Positions 8,301 to 16,604 of a DNA stretch of 64,000 bases are shown in pieces (position 1 is the first letter of the stretch; every line of letters starts with the position of its first letter). The notes under the pieces were generated by a model. It was not told the DNA's origin and made no database searches. It saw only the letters and a list, made by a program, of their open reading frames with translations. The DNA is from Paenibacillaceae bacterium. GTDB lineage: Bacteria; Bacillota; Bacilli; Paenibacillales; Paenibacillaceae. The position numbers and the translations under genes were made by a program. The stretch lies in NCBI GenBank assembly GCA_004134985.1, contig REGQ01000060.1, positions 1 to 64,000 on the forward strand. The letters are read 5' to 3'.

Positions 8301-10627
8301 TCTCCACCGTCGCCGAATCCGCTTCCAATTTCAGCAACTTCCGAGAATGTGCCAGGATTGTTAAAGTCAATGAACACTTCAGCAAGTTGATTCGTCATAC
8401 TGGCTACTGTCAAATTAAAAGGTTTATTAACAGGTGTTGCACTACCTTTGGTTATTGTCGCCGTAAGGGTTACGCCTTTGTCTTCGTCAGGGTGGCGCGT
8501 TACTTCGCCGGTTGCGGTGTTTATGATACCTGCCGGTTCAGCCGACCATACGATAGCAGTATCGTTCGCACCCGTTGTCGGAAGCGTCAACTCCGTTCTT
8601 ACTTCGGATTGAATAGCATTCGAATTCCTGATCGTGTCCCATGTCAGCTTATTTGCTGCGTCTGCTATGGCTTGATTGTCGTCAAGATGCTCCGCTTTAG
8701 CTCTTGTATGCGTCCCTGCGAAAGGATATTGCGTATTTTCAGCTGTGCGTGCGAATGTGTAATATATGCTGCCTGCGGGTTTTGGAAGTACCTTCGTATA
8801 AACGCCTGCACCCAGCGTACCTACCGTCCATTCGCCGGCTGCTGGCGCGTTGCCAGTGGTGTTGATCGCGAACTCCACAGCCTGACCGTTTGCCGGCGCT
8901 GCTGACGATAACGTAACGTTGCCATTTGTTTCAACAGCTGTGGGTACAGGTTTCGGCGAATGCGCGGTATTCTGGAAACGCGCGTTCTTGATATAGATGT
9001 CGCCTTGGGGCACAGAAGACCATTGCATTTGCAATCTCATTTCCTGTACCGTGTCCAAAGTAGCGGGATTGAAACCATTCGGAGAATTATCTGCTGATAA
9101 TTTCGCATATACGGTAATCCATTCATTAACATGTCCATTTCTGATTTCGCTAACATTAAGGTTAAGACGCGAATTGCTGTCAAGATTGTTGCCGCCGGAT
9201 GCAATGGCGATCCAGTTATTACCACTTAAATTTAAAAGGTCCGCATGAGTAACATACATATCAAAAACAAAATATTGATTTGCGTAAGCTAATAAATTCT
9301 GGTTGCCGCTATTGGCATTCCAAATCCGTTCAGCGCCTGCGCCTATTTTTCCAGCGCCCAACTTAACCGCTGCATTTCCATCCGGCGCATTAGCGTTGAT
9401 CGTCCCCTCTTCTATATTAGGAAAATATGTCGCAGTCCGAGCGTTTACCGCCTCCGGGACGGCTTTCACCGTCACAGTAATCGTTTGCGTAGCAGTTGCA
9501 GCACCCTTGGTTATTGTCGCTGTGAGTGCTACAGTTTGGTCTACTTCTCTATTCAATAAACGATTTACGATTCCGGTGTTGCTTATTGCTGCATTGTTCG
9601 AAGACCATGCTACGCTAGTTGTTCCTATTGCTGTTGAAAGATTAAGTTGTGATTTTACATCGTCTTTCGAAGTATTAGTACCTTTAATCGTATCCCATGT
9701 CAGAGACGTCGCGGCCTCATTTACCAATGTTTGGTCGTCTTTAGACGTTACAGTAATTCTTGAAGATGCACCGTTGAAGTTGTAATTGCCGCCTGCTTTC
9801 GCGCGCGCGAATACATAGTAGGTGACTGCTGAAGGTAATGAGGTAAATTGATGAGTATAAACATTATCATTATTAATTCCATCCACCCAACCGGATTCTG
9901 GGACGATACCATCTTCGCTTATTGCGAATTCCACAGCTTGCCCGCTAGCCGGTGCGTTCGCAGTTACTGTTTTTGTTGCTACGTCAAGTGCGGGAGTCGT
10001 TGATGGTGAAACCGGACTTAAAGTACTTTTCTGGAAACGCGGGTTTTTTATGAAAACTTCGGTATTGGGGACGTTATTATTCCATTGCAGATGCATTGCC
10101 AGTCTGGTTACTTGGTCTAGCCAGGCGTCTTTGAAGTTCCCGACGGCACTTGACGAGGATAACTTCGTATAGACCGTCGCCCATGTGCCGACCGCTGCAT
10201 TTGTGACCCCGCTTACATTAAGCCCAAGACGAGAATCCGTGTTAAACTTGTCAGCAGCGGGATTACTGTCGCTTACGATGACAAGCCAGTTACTTCCTTC
10301 CATGTTTTTAAAGCTCTCATTAGGAACGTACATCTCGAAAACAAAGTAGCCGTCTCTGTAAGCTGATAAATCTCTTTGAGACGACAGGCTCGGCGTGAAG
10401 AGGTTATCCCAAGGATCACCGCTCTTTGAGGTTCCAGTGTTTAAACTCCACGCTGTCTGTCCGTCCGGCGCATCGGCTTCTGTCGCCGTGTTTCCATCTG
10501 TACCTGCATTTACGTTCAAAAGATGTATAGCATCTCCCCATGCCGCGCTGACTCTCATTGGCGGAGAAAACAAAGTGAATAGCATCGCTATCACAAGGAA
10601 AGAGGCTAATAACCGTCTTTTTATCAT
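2387..10627 (-). CDS. Giant SLH-anchored surface protein with two beta-helix (pectate-lyase-3-like) domains
   Basis: A 2746-residue secreted protein, started from GGAGGAAATTTTAGAATG. Approximate domain order: signal peptide ending ...RVSA (1-28); a carbohydrate-binding-like sandwich (28-200), repeated at 390-556; four atrophied bacterial Ig-like domains, each with an LTWDxIKG(T/V)N-type core (296-390, 646-745, 921-1005, 1017-1110); a right-handed beta-helix opening with FNVLAFGAK and DGGGVVYIPAG (about 1135-1620); a second beta-helix opening with GGTVYLPGGRY (1640-2080); a CBM9-like domain (2179-2360); an X2-type Ig module (2427-2514); an Asn/Gly-rich linker (2517-2567); and three SLH domains (2574-2740). 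The SLH domains attach it to pyruvylated wall polymer. The beta-helices suggest binding or cleaving a polysaccharide, but I cannot identify catalytic residues or the substrate. It is monocistronic, with a terminator directly after it. Confidence 0.85.
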   Translation of the reverse strand: MIKRRLLASFLVIAMLFTLFSPPMRVSAAWGDAIHLLNVNAGTDGNTATEADAPDGQTAWSLNTGTSKSGDPWDNLFTPSLSSQRDLSAYRDGYFVFEMYVPNESFKNMEGSNWLVIVSDSNPAADKFNTDSRLGLNVSGVTNAAVGTWATVYTKLSSSSAVGNFKDAWLDQVTRLAMHLQWNNNVPNTEVFIKNPRFQKSTLSPVSPSTTPALDVATKTVTANAPASGQAVEFAISEDGIVPESGWVDGINNDNVYTHQFTSLPSAVTYYVFARAKAGGNYNFNGASSRITVTSKDDQTLVNEAATSLTWDTIKGTNTSKDDVKSQLNLSTAIGTTSVAWSSNNAAISNTGIVNRLLNREVDQTVALTATITKGAATATQTITVTVKAVPEAVNARTATYFPNIEEGTINANAPDGNAAVKLGAGKIGAGAERIWNANSGNQNLLAYANQYFVFDMYVTHADLLNLSGNNWIAIASGGNNLDSNSRLNLNVSEIRNGHVNEWITVYAKLSADNSPNGFNPATLDTVQEMRLQMQWSSVPQGDIYIKNARFQNTAHSPKPVPTAVETNGNVTLSSAAPANGQAVEFAINTTGNAPAAGEWTVGTLGAGVYTKVLPKPAGSIYYTFARTAENTQYPFAGTHTRAKAEHLDDNQAIADAANKLTWDTIRNSNAIQSEVRTELTLPTTGANDTAIVWSAEPAGIINTATGEVTRHPDEDKGVTLTATITKGSATPVNKPFNLTVASMTNQLAEVFIDFNNPGTFSEVAEIGSGFGDGGDPLGPYQGLQGNGIGISLIGDGNNAVQRVTQDSVGAVKVGSYIYVFADGLEQANMVELEVKYWRPSADSGISLQYNTIYPGNFSGFEAYRSASIPATGSGNVWVTSKVALKGANFATGAQNQGAHFRIGTAGAIIQSIRLTETPPTDEEAVKLASDALTWDAIKGTNTRQDLVETDLTLAQVGSARTNIVWTSTNNTVINSDTGAVGRQAANQTVTLTATVSKGTATPVVKIFNIVVRGTGAGTDQEAVDDMLDKLTWDLIKGVNASEGNVTTNLVLPSMGDNMTDITWATSNATLITTAGVIPTNRPDGGGNVTLTATIKRGPVAAPVTKTKAFQLTVPDRYDYAKHIRTAIAQQHDAKDWAISDFNVLAFGAKTEAMAAAEQLVNFDNREAFQAAIDAAYRDGGGVVYIPAGIYAFRTETTGTVSVQSTTGSTTYEYKQVLNLRAGVQLRGEWDNPDAVNYNGTIDGTILAVYAGHGSDNYDTYVDSDERENQTGGKKVANVSDRFIDMEQGTGVSNLSVWYPNQDITVETEVDKRNEDGQKTGETETINGIPYPWTFFQRTGNSATLDNVTLVNSWGGFISLPSEMHYVVNSNMTALYKGIVVHTCTDIGRIENVNIDPKYWANSGLVGAPSLANVKAYTRANATGFMMHRSDWEYVSGLNISGYKTGMWIGREPGGDEAPNAQFYGLKIEDSETGIYIDHVNGFGLLFSNSEFGGDTAVYFNERFNTSVQFNGVTFKGPIVSDARGGVISFEDSTFNEVNDFALNFQGRGNALVSQSNFKQVDKHANLGANFGTFKSVNSGYNLNIASENLAAHIDNLTLDVRGGNSTTVQIVNDEEYLFEPIPKDVKTDIDEHPRPTSKAVLRLDFPRSLTGNAPTVDIAVQLQQALNYMSDNHEGGTVYLPGGRYRLNSPVIVPEGVELRGTWDVQHHTQGGGTAIFTAYTGDAQGEGASLIQLKANAGLRGLTITQANLTSVNLENPNLTLKTPFLVQGQGAGVYAINLTIPIGDKGIDLASYKTDGHYVDYLGGTLLRAGIWVGGGAEGGFIRNMQFNPHYALRLPGGQGYSAPTGDLYGFVQRYSSALKFSDVEDQTIFNNFVFGSVYGIHFLKRDLGNGQFAFPGTMTMIGHGSDGCAYALYVEDADEHTKIIAINSELVNTNIPTEPNRAYIKMGDAADSTKIHPKAELVLYNSAFWGSPTVAGAVVYNGNVRFQQANFNQLPGNNPGIDVHGGKAHVYSSYFQPSKNGQGNNVYAMLREGGISIELSNNFYASGLRNSTPVGNPYGIYGSDLLAEPFVSNLTKNGDKQQINLKYNVGGRASAPGTLTIVSPAAYAEEFAPIKFNALASGESVSVDLPYYVAGLITFKLDLEDGKAYTYTEKFDAAYAEKVSSAGAENPAKSVATPAFVLDTKDYVISGTWNGSQDLSVASHFAWDDSNLYAYIVVTDDVHFNSQTGGDIWKEDNLQLGIDLRNPATNSNTRNELGFALTNSNEVIKWAWTRPAGVTAPITDIAAQITRDEDAKTTIYDLKIPFNTVHSNPASELSNGRIGISIMLNDSDGSNESDGTRSTFEVESGHLKNSSLFTDLHLLSAGEYKERLEASATAAVSKALTSESAADIAMARNFVTILADGEVKTDLLNKLKVFIQDSEISPTAAKFDLNPSKRQAATIKLELNGNTLTAIKNGIALLQAGTDYVVDSDQVTITTAYLAKLQKGTVKLTFEFSGGQPQVLTITVDDTTPVNNGGYYGGYYGGNNEGNNAENNTENNGGNTGENNGENNGGNTGGNQENQIELEDIAGHWAEAAIRMAAIKGFVIGYKDHTFKPNAAVTRAEFAVMLTRALTVQGDGKQHAFKDEANIASWAKEALEQAVGAGILSGYTDGTLRPNSGLTRAELAVMIARALKLEDQKNKAATFTDHAKLPEWAKGAIGAVAAKGIMQGKGGGKFDFNTVATRAEVTTILLRILELDEN

Positions 10628-11243
10628 TCTAAAATTTCCTCCATATATAATGTTTTTAGGTTTTGAAGAGGTCCCATAACTCTATAAAACTTAGCTGTTT
10701 TGTTGTTAGGAGCAGTACGCTAAGCATAGAAGATTAAAATTTTCGCATACTGTCCCATCTTCTGATGACCTTCATTATTTGATCCTCCAATGCTGCTTTA
10801 AGCTTGATATGAACCCCTCATGTGTGGCCTGACAACACTTTCCCGCTTTTATGCTCGCCGCCGCATCACCTCTTCTATTCCATATGTCCAATCTTGTAAA
10901 AGCGCATCCGTCCACAACCGACTCGATGTTAGCGTTTTCACGGGTTATAGTAAAATAACAGGATTCAAAAAGCGATCCGCGTACGTGCAAATAACGTAAT
11001 CTTACCACTTATTTAAACCCTGTCATAATCTCCCAGAATAATACTCTGTATATTGTGGACTTATCTTATCATACGAGTGTTGCAATAGAGTTTCTATGAG
11101 GTAGTCTTATCCTTTACGGGGGCAATATTACCTTAATAAAAACGCCTCTTCGCTATACTGAATGCCTAATGTCCAACTACCCCAGCAATTTATCCAAATC
11201 ACCAGACCTCACCCTGTGCTTATCTGAATTAAGGCTAAAAAAT
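10628..11243. other. Gene-free region upstream of the giant SLH gene
   Basis: About 600 bases with no convincing gene. A 77-codon minus-strand frame (10775-11008) has no ribosome site and no recognisable family. The region must contain the promoter of the 8.2-kb gene, but I see no clear -35/-10 pair. Confidence 0.5.
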
Positions 11244-11273
11244 ACAGCCCGAACTCAAGAGAGTTCGGGCTGT
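11244..11273 (-). terminator. Strong intrinsic terminator
   Basis: A perfect 13-bp stem (ACAGCCCGAACTC / GAGTTCGGGCTGT) with a 4-base loop. On the minus strand it is followed by ATTTTTT. It ends transcription of the gene at 11335-12603. A similar AGCCCGAA hairpin follows the scar repeats at 47.1 and, degraded, 54.9 kb. Confidence 0.9.
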
Positions 11274-11284
11274 CTGGCTTTACA

Positions 11285-11333
11285 AACAGGTAAATGTGGG
11301 CTTCAAAAACTACTCCCAGTACTTTACATGTCG
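11285..11333 (-). repeat. rlmD-tail scar R1 (degenerate)
   Basis: The minus strand reads CGACATGTAAAGTACTGGGAGTAG..., then CCCACATTTACCTGTTTG. It aligns with the tail repeats at 24.3, 47.1 and 55.0 kb but has lost about 17 bases in the middle. It directly abuts the stop codon of the next gene and is followed by the AGCCCGAA hairpin, as in R5. Confidence 0.65.
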
Positions 11334-11334
11334 A

Positions 11335-12603
11335 TTATTTAGTGTGAACATCCACACTGCCCCTTGAGGCAAACAATTCCCTTATGACATCCTCATCACC
11401 ATATCCAAAGGGACAGCCATCAGAAGGGCGGTTAGCACTATAATACCAACGGTAAATATCATAGGAGTCCTCATATTTTGCGTATGCAGTTATATATTCT
11501 ACCGGCGCAAGCTCTGCAAGTCTTTCTGCAGTAAGCGTTTTCGAAGTATAGTTCATCTTAATGCTTTCCGTCATGATGCGGCGGGATGGCATCTGAACCC
11601 ACCCTTCTGGATAACGCTCATTCACCCATTGATCTATATAGCGCAGAAACTCGGCACGGGCATCATCCCTGAGAAGTGCAAACCATGTGATTTCGTCATA
11701 TCCCCAGGCGAAATGGCTTTCATGATCCGGCACCCCACGAGCACGATTTCGACCAAAATTATCAAATTCTACGATAAAGGGCATCGAATCAGCCGCCCAG
11801 CCACTTGGGGATACTCCTGCTGCACTGCGTGAAAACAGGCTGTCCGAATATCCCTCTTCGCAGATACATTCCATTGGCTTATTGATGACTTCCTTTAAGC
11901 GGATTGGAAAGCAATTATAGTCAAACAGGCTGATACCGTCCACACTGATTCCGTGTGTATGCGCATCACATAATACATAATGGCGGCGAGCATGCTTTTT
12001 GGCATAATCCCGTATCATAGCTATGACTTCTTTAAAATACCGGAAGCCTTCATCCTCCGCACCGATCAAATGCACTTGTCCGAAATGAATTCCTTCAAAC
12101 CCTGCATTGATATAAGAACAGGCTCTGTAAAAAATCCATAGTCGGGATTCCAAACGATTGATATCTTCCACCGAGGAGTCCTTGCCCCATTGATTAATAT
12201 ACCTGCCACTTTCAAAAATCATACTTTCATAGGAAAAAGAACGGTCCTCAATATCAAGTCCAAAAGCTTCAAACACCCATGCGGGTATTTTTACTGAGTT
12301 TACGAAGCTTTTTTGAATGCATTCGAATACGCAGGCCTGTAATATAAAATCCGGATCCACCTCATGTGCGCGGTCTGCACGTTCCTTCGCAATCCGAAAA
12401 TGCCGTTCATCATCCGTGCTGTCCCACACATAGGAAGCTCGTCCGATAAACTTTGCACCTTCGTTCTTCAGCATCCGAATATCATCCTCAAAGGTTGACG
12501 AAGCCAGACTGTTATCCTCGCCGATGCCGCAATGGGTCACTGCACGTGACAGATAATTATTTAAAACTTCTCTTGATATGTATCCGTCAAAAAAGAAATC
12601 CAT
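11335..12603 (-). CDS. Uncharacterised 422-residue protein
   Basis: I do not recognise a family. The protein is soluble and acidic, with many aromatic residues (Trp, Tyr, Phe) and no signal peptide or membrane segment. Motifs such as KFIGRASYVW, FEGIHFGQVHLIG and VLCDAHTHG are spaced as in a TIM-barrel enzyme (alternating strands and helices, acidic and His residues at strand ends), so a glycosidase-like or metal-dependent barrel is possible but unproven. GGAG nine bases upstream favours the ATG at 12603; an ATG five codons earlier (12618) sits too close to a GAGG. The stop codon abuts scar R1 and the strong terminator follows. Confidence 0.7.
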   Translation of the reverse strand: MDFFFDGYISREVLNNYLSRAVTHCGIGEDNSLASSTFEDDIRMLKNEGAKFIGRASYVWDSTDDERHFRIAKERADRAHEVDPDFILQACVFECIQKSFVNSVKIPAWVFEAFGLDIEDRSFSYESMIFESGRYINQWGKDSSVEDINRLESRLWIFYRACSYINAGFEGIHFGQVHLIGAEDEGFRYFKEVIAMIRDYAKKHARRHYVLCDAHTHGISVDGISLFDYNCFPIRLKEVINKPMECICEEGYSDSLFSRSAAGVSPSGWAADSMPFIVEFDNFGRNRARGVPDHESHFAWGYDEITWFALLRDDARAEFLRYIDQWVNERYPEGWVQMPSRRIMTESIKMNYTSKTLTAERLAELAPVEYITAYAKYEDSYDIYRWYYSANRPSDGCPFGYGDEDVIRELFASRGSVDVHTK

Positions 12604-12823
12604 ATTATACAACTCCATTTCCTCACAAATTTAATTATACCTATTCTGTCATTCCTTATGAGGTCAGCTTTCAATATTCTTGGCTTTCTTTTCTCTCATA
12701 CCTTTCGATTCTGCATTTTCGACACTATTATATCAAATAATTCCCTTCTTTGTAATCAAAATGAATCACCTTCCAATCGGCACATTTCTATTTGTTTAAT
12801 CCGGACTTGCAAGGATGCCGCTA

Positions 12824-13846
12824 CTAACGATTAATTTCTACAGGCTTGATCACTTCGAATAAAAATGGCCTATCATTCAAATATTCTCTTATGTACGCTT
12901 GAGCGTACTGTTGTTCCTCAATTAAACTAGCTATTTCTCTTGGATCTGAGGCATGATGGCAATAATTCTCAATCATGAACATGACGAAAAAACATTCCAG
13001 ATACCGAGCATAGTCCGATTCCAACTTTCTAACACTCTCGTAGCCTTGGATAAGCATCCATCGATGTTTAGGCCATAACCCTAATAGAGTGCCTGCCATA
13101 TCGTAGAGGTAATACCCGTAACCACACCTTCCAAAGTCAATAGGATAGGGTTGATTATCCTTAAAAACCATATTACCGGTATGTAAATCAGCATGAATGA
13201 GCCCATAGTTATGTTCTTTTGGATGCATAACGGTCAGTTCGGATATAATCTTCTCAGTTGCAGCTTGAAACAGCTGCCATTCCTCTTCGGATAAAAATCG
13301 TTCATAATAACGTTCCAACTTAACCATTTCACGTTTAAAACTTTCAACTCCCCATGTCGGTCTTACAAAATCAGAAGGCGAATTGAATTTCCCGGCTGCT
13401 AAATGGAGCCTGCCCATCAATATCCCCATATTATAAGCACAGCTATCCGTAAATTCCCCTATTGCATGTTCACCCTCTACCCACCTCATCATCGTTACAT
13501 AGGGGCGCCTATATCCTATTTCCGTTTCGATTTCCAACACATAAATGCCATCAAAACTTGCCATCCCCTCTGGTACATTTAGTTCTTTCGATTCATTCAA
13601 TGCTTTTAACAATAAGAGTTCCGAACAGATTTCCTCTCTGCTCAATCGATCCGAATGAATGCGGAGCAAATAATTGTCAGCTGTACTGGTTTTAATTTTA
13701 TATGTGATTGCATCGGATAATTGAATAAATTGAATCTGCTCCCATTCTAGGTCATACCGTTGAATTGCTAATAAAGCGACTTTCCTTGCTCTGACTAATA
13801 ACGCCCGCCGTTCTTCATCGGTATCATACCTAAAAAAATCAGACAT
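12824..13846 (-). CDS. APH-family phosphotransferase (aminoglycoside/choline/homoserine kinase-like)
   Basis: A 340-residue kinase-fold protein. The catalytic loop HADLHTGN (about residue 215) and the metal-binding IDFG (about 236) are intact, and the N-lobe has the usual YLLRIHS strand with an ATP-binding Arg/Lys position. It would transfer phosphate from ATP to a small hydroxylated substrate. Close relatives act on aminoglycosides, choline, homoserine or fructosamine, and sequence alone does not choose. AAGGGGG precedes the ATG by about 8 bases. It is a single gene with gaps on both sides. Confidence 0.85.
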   Translation of the reverse strand: MSDFFRYDTDEERRALLVRARKVALLAIQRYDLEWEQIQFIQLSDAITYKIKTSTADNYLLRIHSDRLSREEICSELLLLKALNESKELNVPEGMASFDGIYVLEIETEIGYRRPYVTMMRWVEGEHAIGEFTDSCAYNMGILMGRLHLAAGKFNSPSDFVRPTWGVESFKREMVKLERYYERFLSEEEWQLFQAATEKIISELTVMHPKEHNYGLIHADLHTGNMVFKDNQPYPIDFGRCGYGYYLYDMAGTLLGLWPKHRWMLIQGYESVRKLESDYARYLECFFVMFMIENYCHHASDPREIASLIEEQQYAQAYIREYLNDRPFLFEVIKPVEINR

Positions 13847-13961
13847 ATGTTATCCCCCTTCAGTTTTTATGAATTAAAAACCAACTACTTCTTATATATG
13901 TTATCGTAACGACAGCAAAGCCTTGGAAATATGTAGAAAACAATTTAAACTATATTTTATA

Positions 13962-14000
13962 AAAAAAAGCCACATTAGAATTTCATCCAACGTGACTTTT
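13962..14000 (-). terminator. Terminator after the CD3324-like gene
   Basis: On the minus strand AGTCACGTT pairs with AATGTGGCT (9 bp, two G-U), with a 12-base loop, followed by eight T. It lies directly after the stop codon at 14007. Confidence 0.8.
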
Positions 14001-14006
14001 GTTAAA

Positions 14007-14273
14007 CTATTTTTTTGAATAAACGATCTTTTTAATACTATCGCTGGAAAGAAAAAATCGATCTGAAAGTTGATCGATAGTGTCACCACCGAAAAATTTT
14101 TTCCGAATTTCATCATTTCTAAGATTTAAATCTTTTCTGCTACCTGAATTTTCGCCCCATTTCTTACGCAAGCCTTTTGGTTTAGGGACGTAAACCATTC
14201 CACCATTTATATACTTTTGAATTTCATTCAATAATTCTTCCGGAAAGATGATGTCGGCATTTACATATTTCAT
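14007..14273 (-). CDS. CD3324-like small DNA-binding protein
   Basis: An 88-residue basic protein. The N-terminal part (MKYVNADIIFPEELLNEI) and the KKWGENSGSRK segment match the CD3324 family, related to Mor-type activators. The C-terminal helix-turn-helix reads IDQLSDRFFLSSDSIKKIVY. It is probably a transcription regulator, or a host-recognition factor derived from a mobile element; no target is visible. TAAGGAGCGGAG precedes the ATG and a terminator follows, so it is a complete single-gene unit. Confidence 0.75.
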   Translation of the reverse strand: MKYVNADIIFPEELLNEIQKYINGGMVYVPKPKGLRKKWGENSGSRKDLNLRNDEIRKKFFGGDTIDQLSDRFFLSSDSIKKIVYSKK

Positions 14274-14676
14274 GATAACTCCGCTCCTTAAAATAGTTGA
14301 ATTTTAAAGGCAGCAAAGTCTACACTACAACAATTATCACTGTACAGATTTAAGCGGTCACTTATTTTATTAGCTCTATACAAACAACCGCTGTTGTTCA
14401 TAGAATAGACTTTGCATAGAGCATATCTTAAACCTTGCCATAGTGCCTCTCCTTCCTAAATAAAGCTCCAACTTATTCAGAAATCACAGTTGTGATTACA
14501 ATATATAACTATACAGGAAATGTATGTTCGTTGGATATGGGATATCCTCTCAACAGTAACATTTTACTCGACATGAGCTTCCAATACTAATTAAACAATT
14601 CATCTGAGGCACATTGTGGCTCGGCTACACTAAGTTGCGATTTTCAGATTCTTCTTCCTGCATACGGAACAGATAC
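14274..14676. other. Intergenic region without identifiable gene
   Basis: About 400 AT-rich bases between the CD3324-like gene and the hydrolase gene. I see no open frame with a ribosome site, no RNA gene and no clear hairpin followed by T. It probably holds the promoter of the small gene to its left. Confidence 0.4.
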
Positions 14677-15984
14677 TCAATACGTCGCTTTTGGAGCAAA
14701 CTGACCTTGATTTTTTAGTGCATAGTCAAAAAAACGTAGAATAAGTTCGTTTTGAGTTTCAATCACATAATATTTATCGACATCTACTTTTCTGCCTGCA
14801 TGCAACAGGTTTGCCAATATAGGCGAAAATAATGGAAGATCAGTTACACTTAAATGTTTTGCGCCTTTAAAATGAACGTTGTACGCACCTTTAAAATTTT
14901 CATTCGAAATACTATTTGCGATATACGAAGAACTTCTGTCTAGCTGTATCCACACATCATCGGAATAAACGTTAAGAAGCGGGATGGTGAAAGCTTCAGA
15001 TTTTGCAGTTAATTCGTTTGTAGCTTTATCATACACAAGCTCGCTATAGAACGGGGCATCTATATTTACTACGGCGTCAATGTCATCGCGTTCTCTACTC
15101 AGTGCTACGCTTGCCGCACCTCCCATAGAATGACCGAAGACGCCTATCTTCTGTGTATCGATGCGTTCATATACAGAATCTCTTTTTTGCCCGGCTTGTT
15201 CCAAAATCGTATCCATGACAAAATTCATATCATCCGTTCGCAATTTCATCCATTTTTGAGTAAGCTCAAAATACTCTTTAAGCGAATAAAACCCTTCTTT
15301 ATTTGCATTGTTGACTTCTTGCATGTACTCGGAATTAATCATCACGATCTTTCCATCCTCAGAAACGGTATAAAAAGAATGATAGGGATGGTCAATCGAA
15401 ACGACGACATAACCGTGGCTCGCAAGTTCTGTAAAGGTAGAAGTGTTGCTTGCTTTAATACCGAATGCTCCATGAGAGAACACAAGCAAAGGATAGATTC
15501 CGTCTGTCTGTTCAGGGTACCAAAATTCCACGTTAACAAACCGATTGTCTCCCTGATCCGAAAATTCTTCGATACGATTCTTGTCCATATAGCTGTAAGT
15601 GGCTGTCTCCACTGCATACGGACCTGTCACTTGCGGCACCCTATGCTGTGGAAAAAGTAAAGCAGGAACAAGGGTAACGACTATGGTCAGTGCTAACAAA
15701 AGGAATTTCCATACCGTAGAGAAAGCTTTGTAACGCGGAGTATGTGTTTGATTGCGCAGAAGTACAACCATTTCCTTGAACGCTAATATAAAGAGCAAGC
15801 CTGCAAACAGCCCCCAAGTGTACTCCCATACGACAACTTTCCCCAAGATAAGTATTAGGAATACGATAAATATTGCTATTCTCGTCCAACTCTTTATCTT
15901 GCTTCGGCTTTGCTTGGTTGCAATGGAATAAACGGCAATTGCCAGCTCAAAAACCAACGTAACAACAAGTATTAAAATCTCCAT
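14677..15984 (-). CDS. Membrane-anchored alpha/beta hydrolase (PAF-acetylhydrolase/dienelactone-hydrolase type)
   Basis: The first 120 residues contain four hydrophobic spans. The rest is an alpha/beta hydrolase with oxyanion-loop segment LLVFSHGAFG, nucleophile elbow GHSMGG (Ser near residue 284), an Asp in the VYSDDVW segment and a C-terminal His in AKHLSVTD, a complete Ser-Asp-His triad. Overall it resembles the platelet-activating-factor acetylhydrolase family of esterases. The ATG at 15984 is chosen because GGAGGAGGAG lies about 12 bases upstream; the open frame extends eight codons further to a GTG that would overlap that site. The substrate is unknown. Confidence 0.8.
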   Translation of the reverse strand: MEILILVVTLVFELAIAVYSIATKQSRSKIKSWTRIAIFIVFLILILGKVVVWEYTWGLFAGLLFILAFKEMVVLLRNQTHTPRYKAFSTVWKFLLLALTIVVTLVPALLFPQHRVPQVTGPYAVETATYSYMDKNRIEEFSDQGDNRFVNVEFWYPEQTDGIYPLLVFSHGAFGIKASNTSTFTELASHGYVVVSIDHPYHSFYTVSEDGKIVMINSEYMQEVNNANKEGFYSLKEYFELTQKWMKLRTDDMNFVMDTILEQAGQKRDSVYERIDTQKIGVFGHSMGGAASVALSRERDDIDAVVNIDAPFYSELVYDKATNELTAKSEAFTIPLLNVYSDDVWIQLDRSSSYIANSISNENFKGAYNVHFKGAKHLSVTDLPLFSPILANLLHAGRKVDVDKYYVIETQNELILRFFDYALKNQGQFAPKATY

Positions 15985-16162
15985 AAGACTTCTCTGCTCC
16001 TCCTCCACCTTTTTATGAGTTCATCATAATAAATGGAAGAGCAGGTGTATACGCATAAACGATAAGCTGTAGCTGAGAGCCAATAAGTTGTAAAAAACAA
16101 GGCAAATATGTGTATTCATGCTGCGAATACGACTTTATTGGGGAGCGATTTGTGTATATCTG

Positions 16163-16591
16163 CTAAACCTCGTTTTTAAATGTTTTTAGTCTTTCATTGA
16201 TCTTTTCAGCTTCCTTTTTGTCATTCTTATACGTTAGTAGGCGAACGATAGCGTATACTGCGGCAATTTGCAAAGCCAATAATAGTATACCGAAAGTGCC
16301 GTATACGAGCTTCAATATGACAGCCAGAGAAATTAATAGGACTTCCAGAAAAAAGAAATGTAAAATCACTCGCAGGCGCATTCTATTCTCGCTAATCGCA
16401 TGCGGCGTATATAAAATGATTCCGGTCAAAGCACCCAGAAAGGAGAAAGCCATAATTGTAAAAATCGTCTTTAGTTCGAAACTTGCATCAGGAGCATAGA
16501 TTTGCCGCAAAATAGCGATGATTATCATTATGGAGGCGAATATAATTAAGAAATCTCTAATCATTTCTTTTATGAGCTCGGAGTACTTCAT
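16163..16591 (-). CDS. DUF3021 membrane protein, partner of LytTR regulator
   Basis: A 142-residue protein with four hydrophobic segments and a charged C-terminal tail, as in DUF3021. AAAGGGGG precedes the ATG at 16591. The frame runs further upstream but overlaps the LytTR gene there. The LytTR gene ends 13 bases before it, so the two form an operon. In LytTR regulatory systems such as HdrRM and BrsRM of Streptococcus mutans, the small membrane protein holds its LytTR partner inactive; the same role is inferred here. Confidence 0.8.
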   Translation of the reverse strand: MKYSELIKEMIRDFLIIFASIMIIIAILRQIYAPDASFELKTIFTIMAFSFLGALTGIILYTPHAISENRMRLRVILHFFFLEVLLISLAVILKLVYGTFGILLLALQIAAVYAIVRLLTYKNDKKEAEKINERLKTFKNEV

Positions 16592-16604
16592 ATAGGACCC
16601 CCTT

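Noticed and set aside
8147-8905. 252-codon plus-strand frame inside the giant SLH gene
   Set aside because: Antisense shadow, rich in Cys and Arg, with no domain pattern.
10775-11008. 77-codon minus-strand frame
   Set aside because: No ribosome site, no family, and it lies in the likely promoter region of the giant gene.
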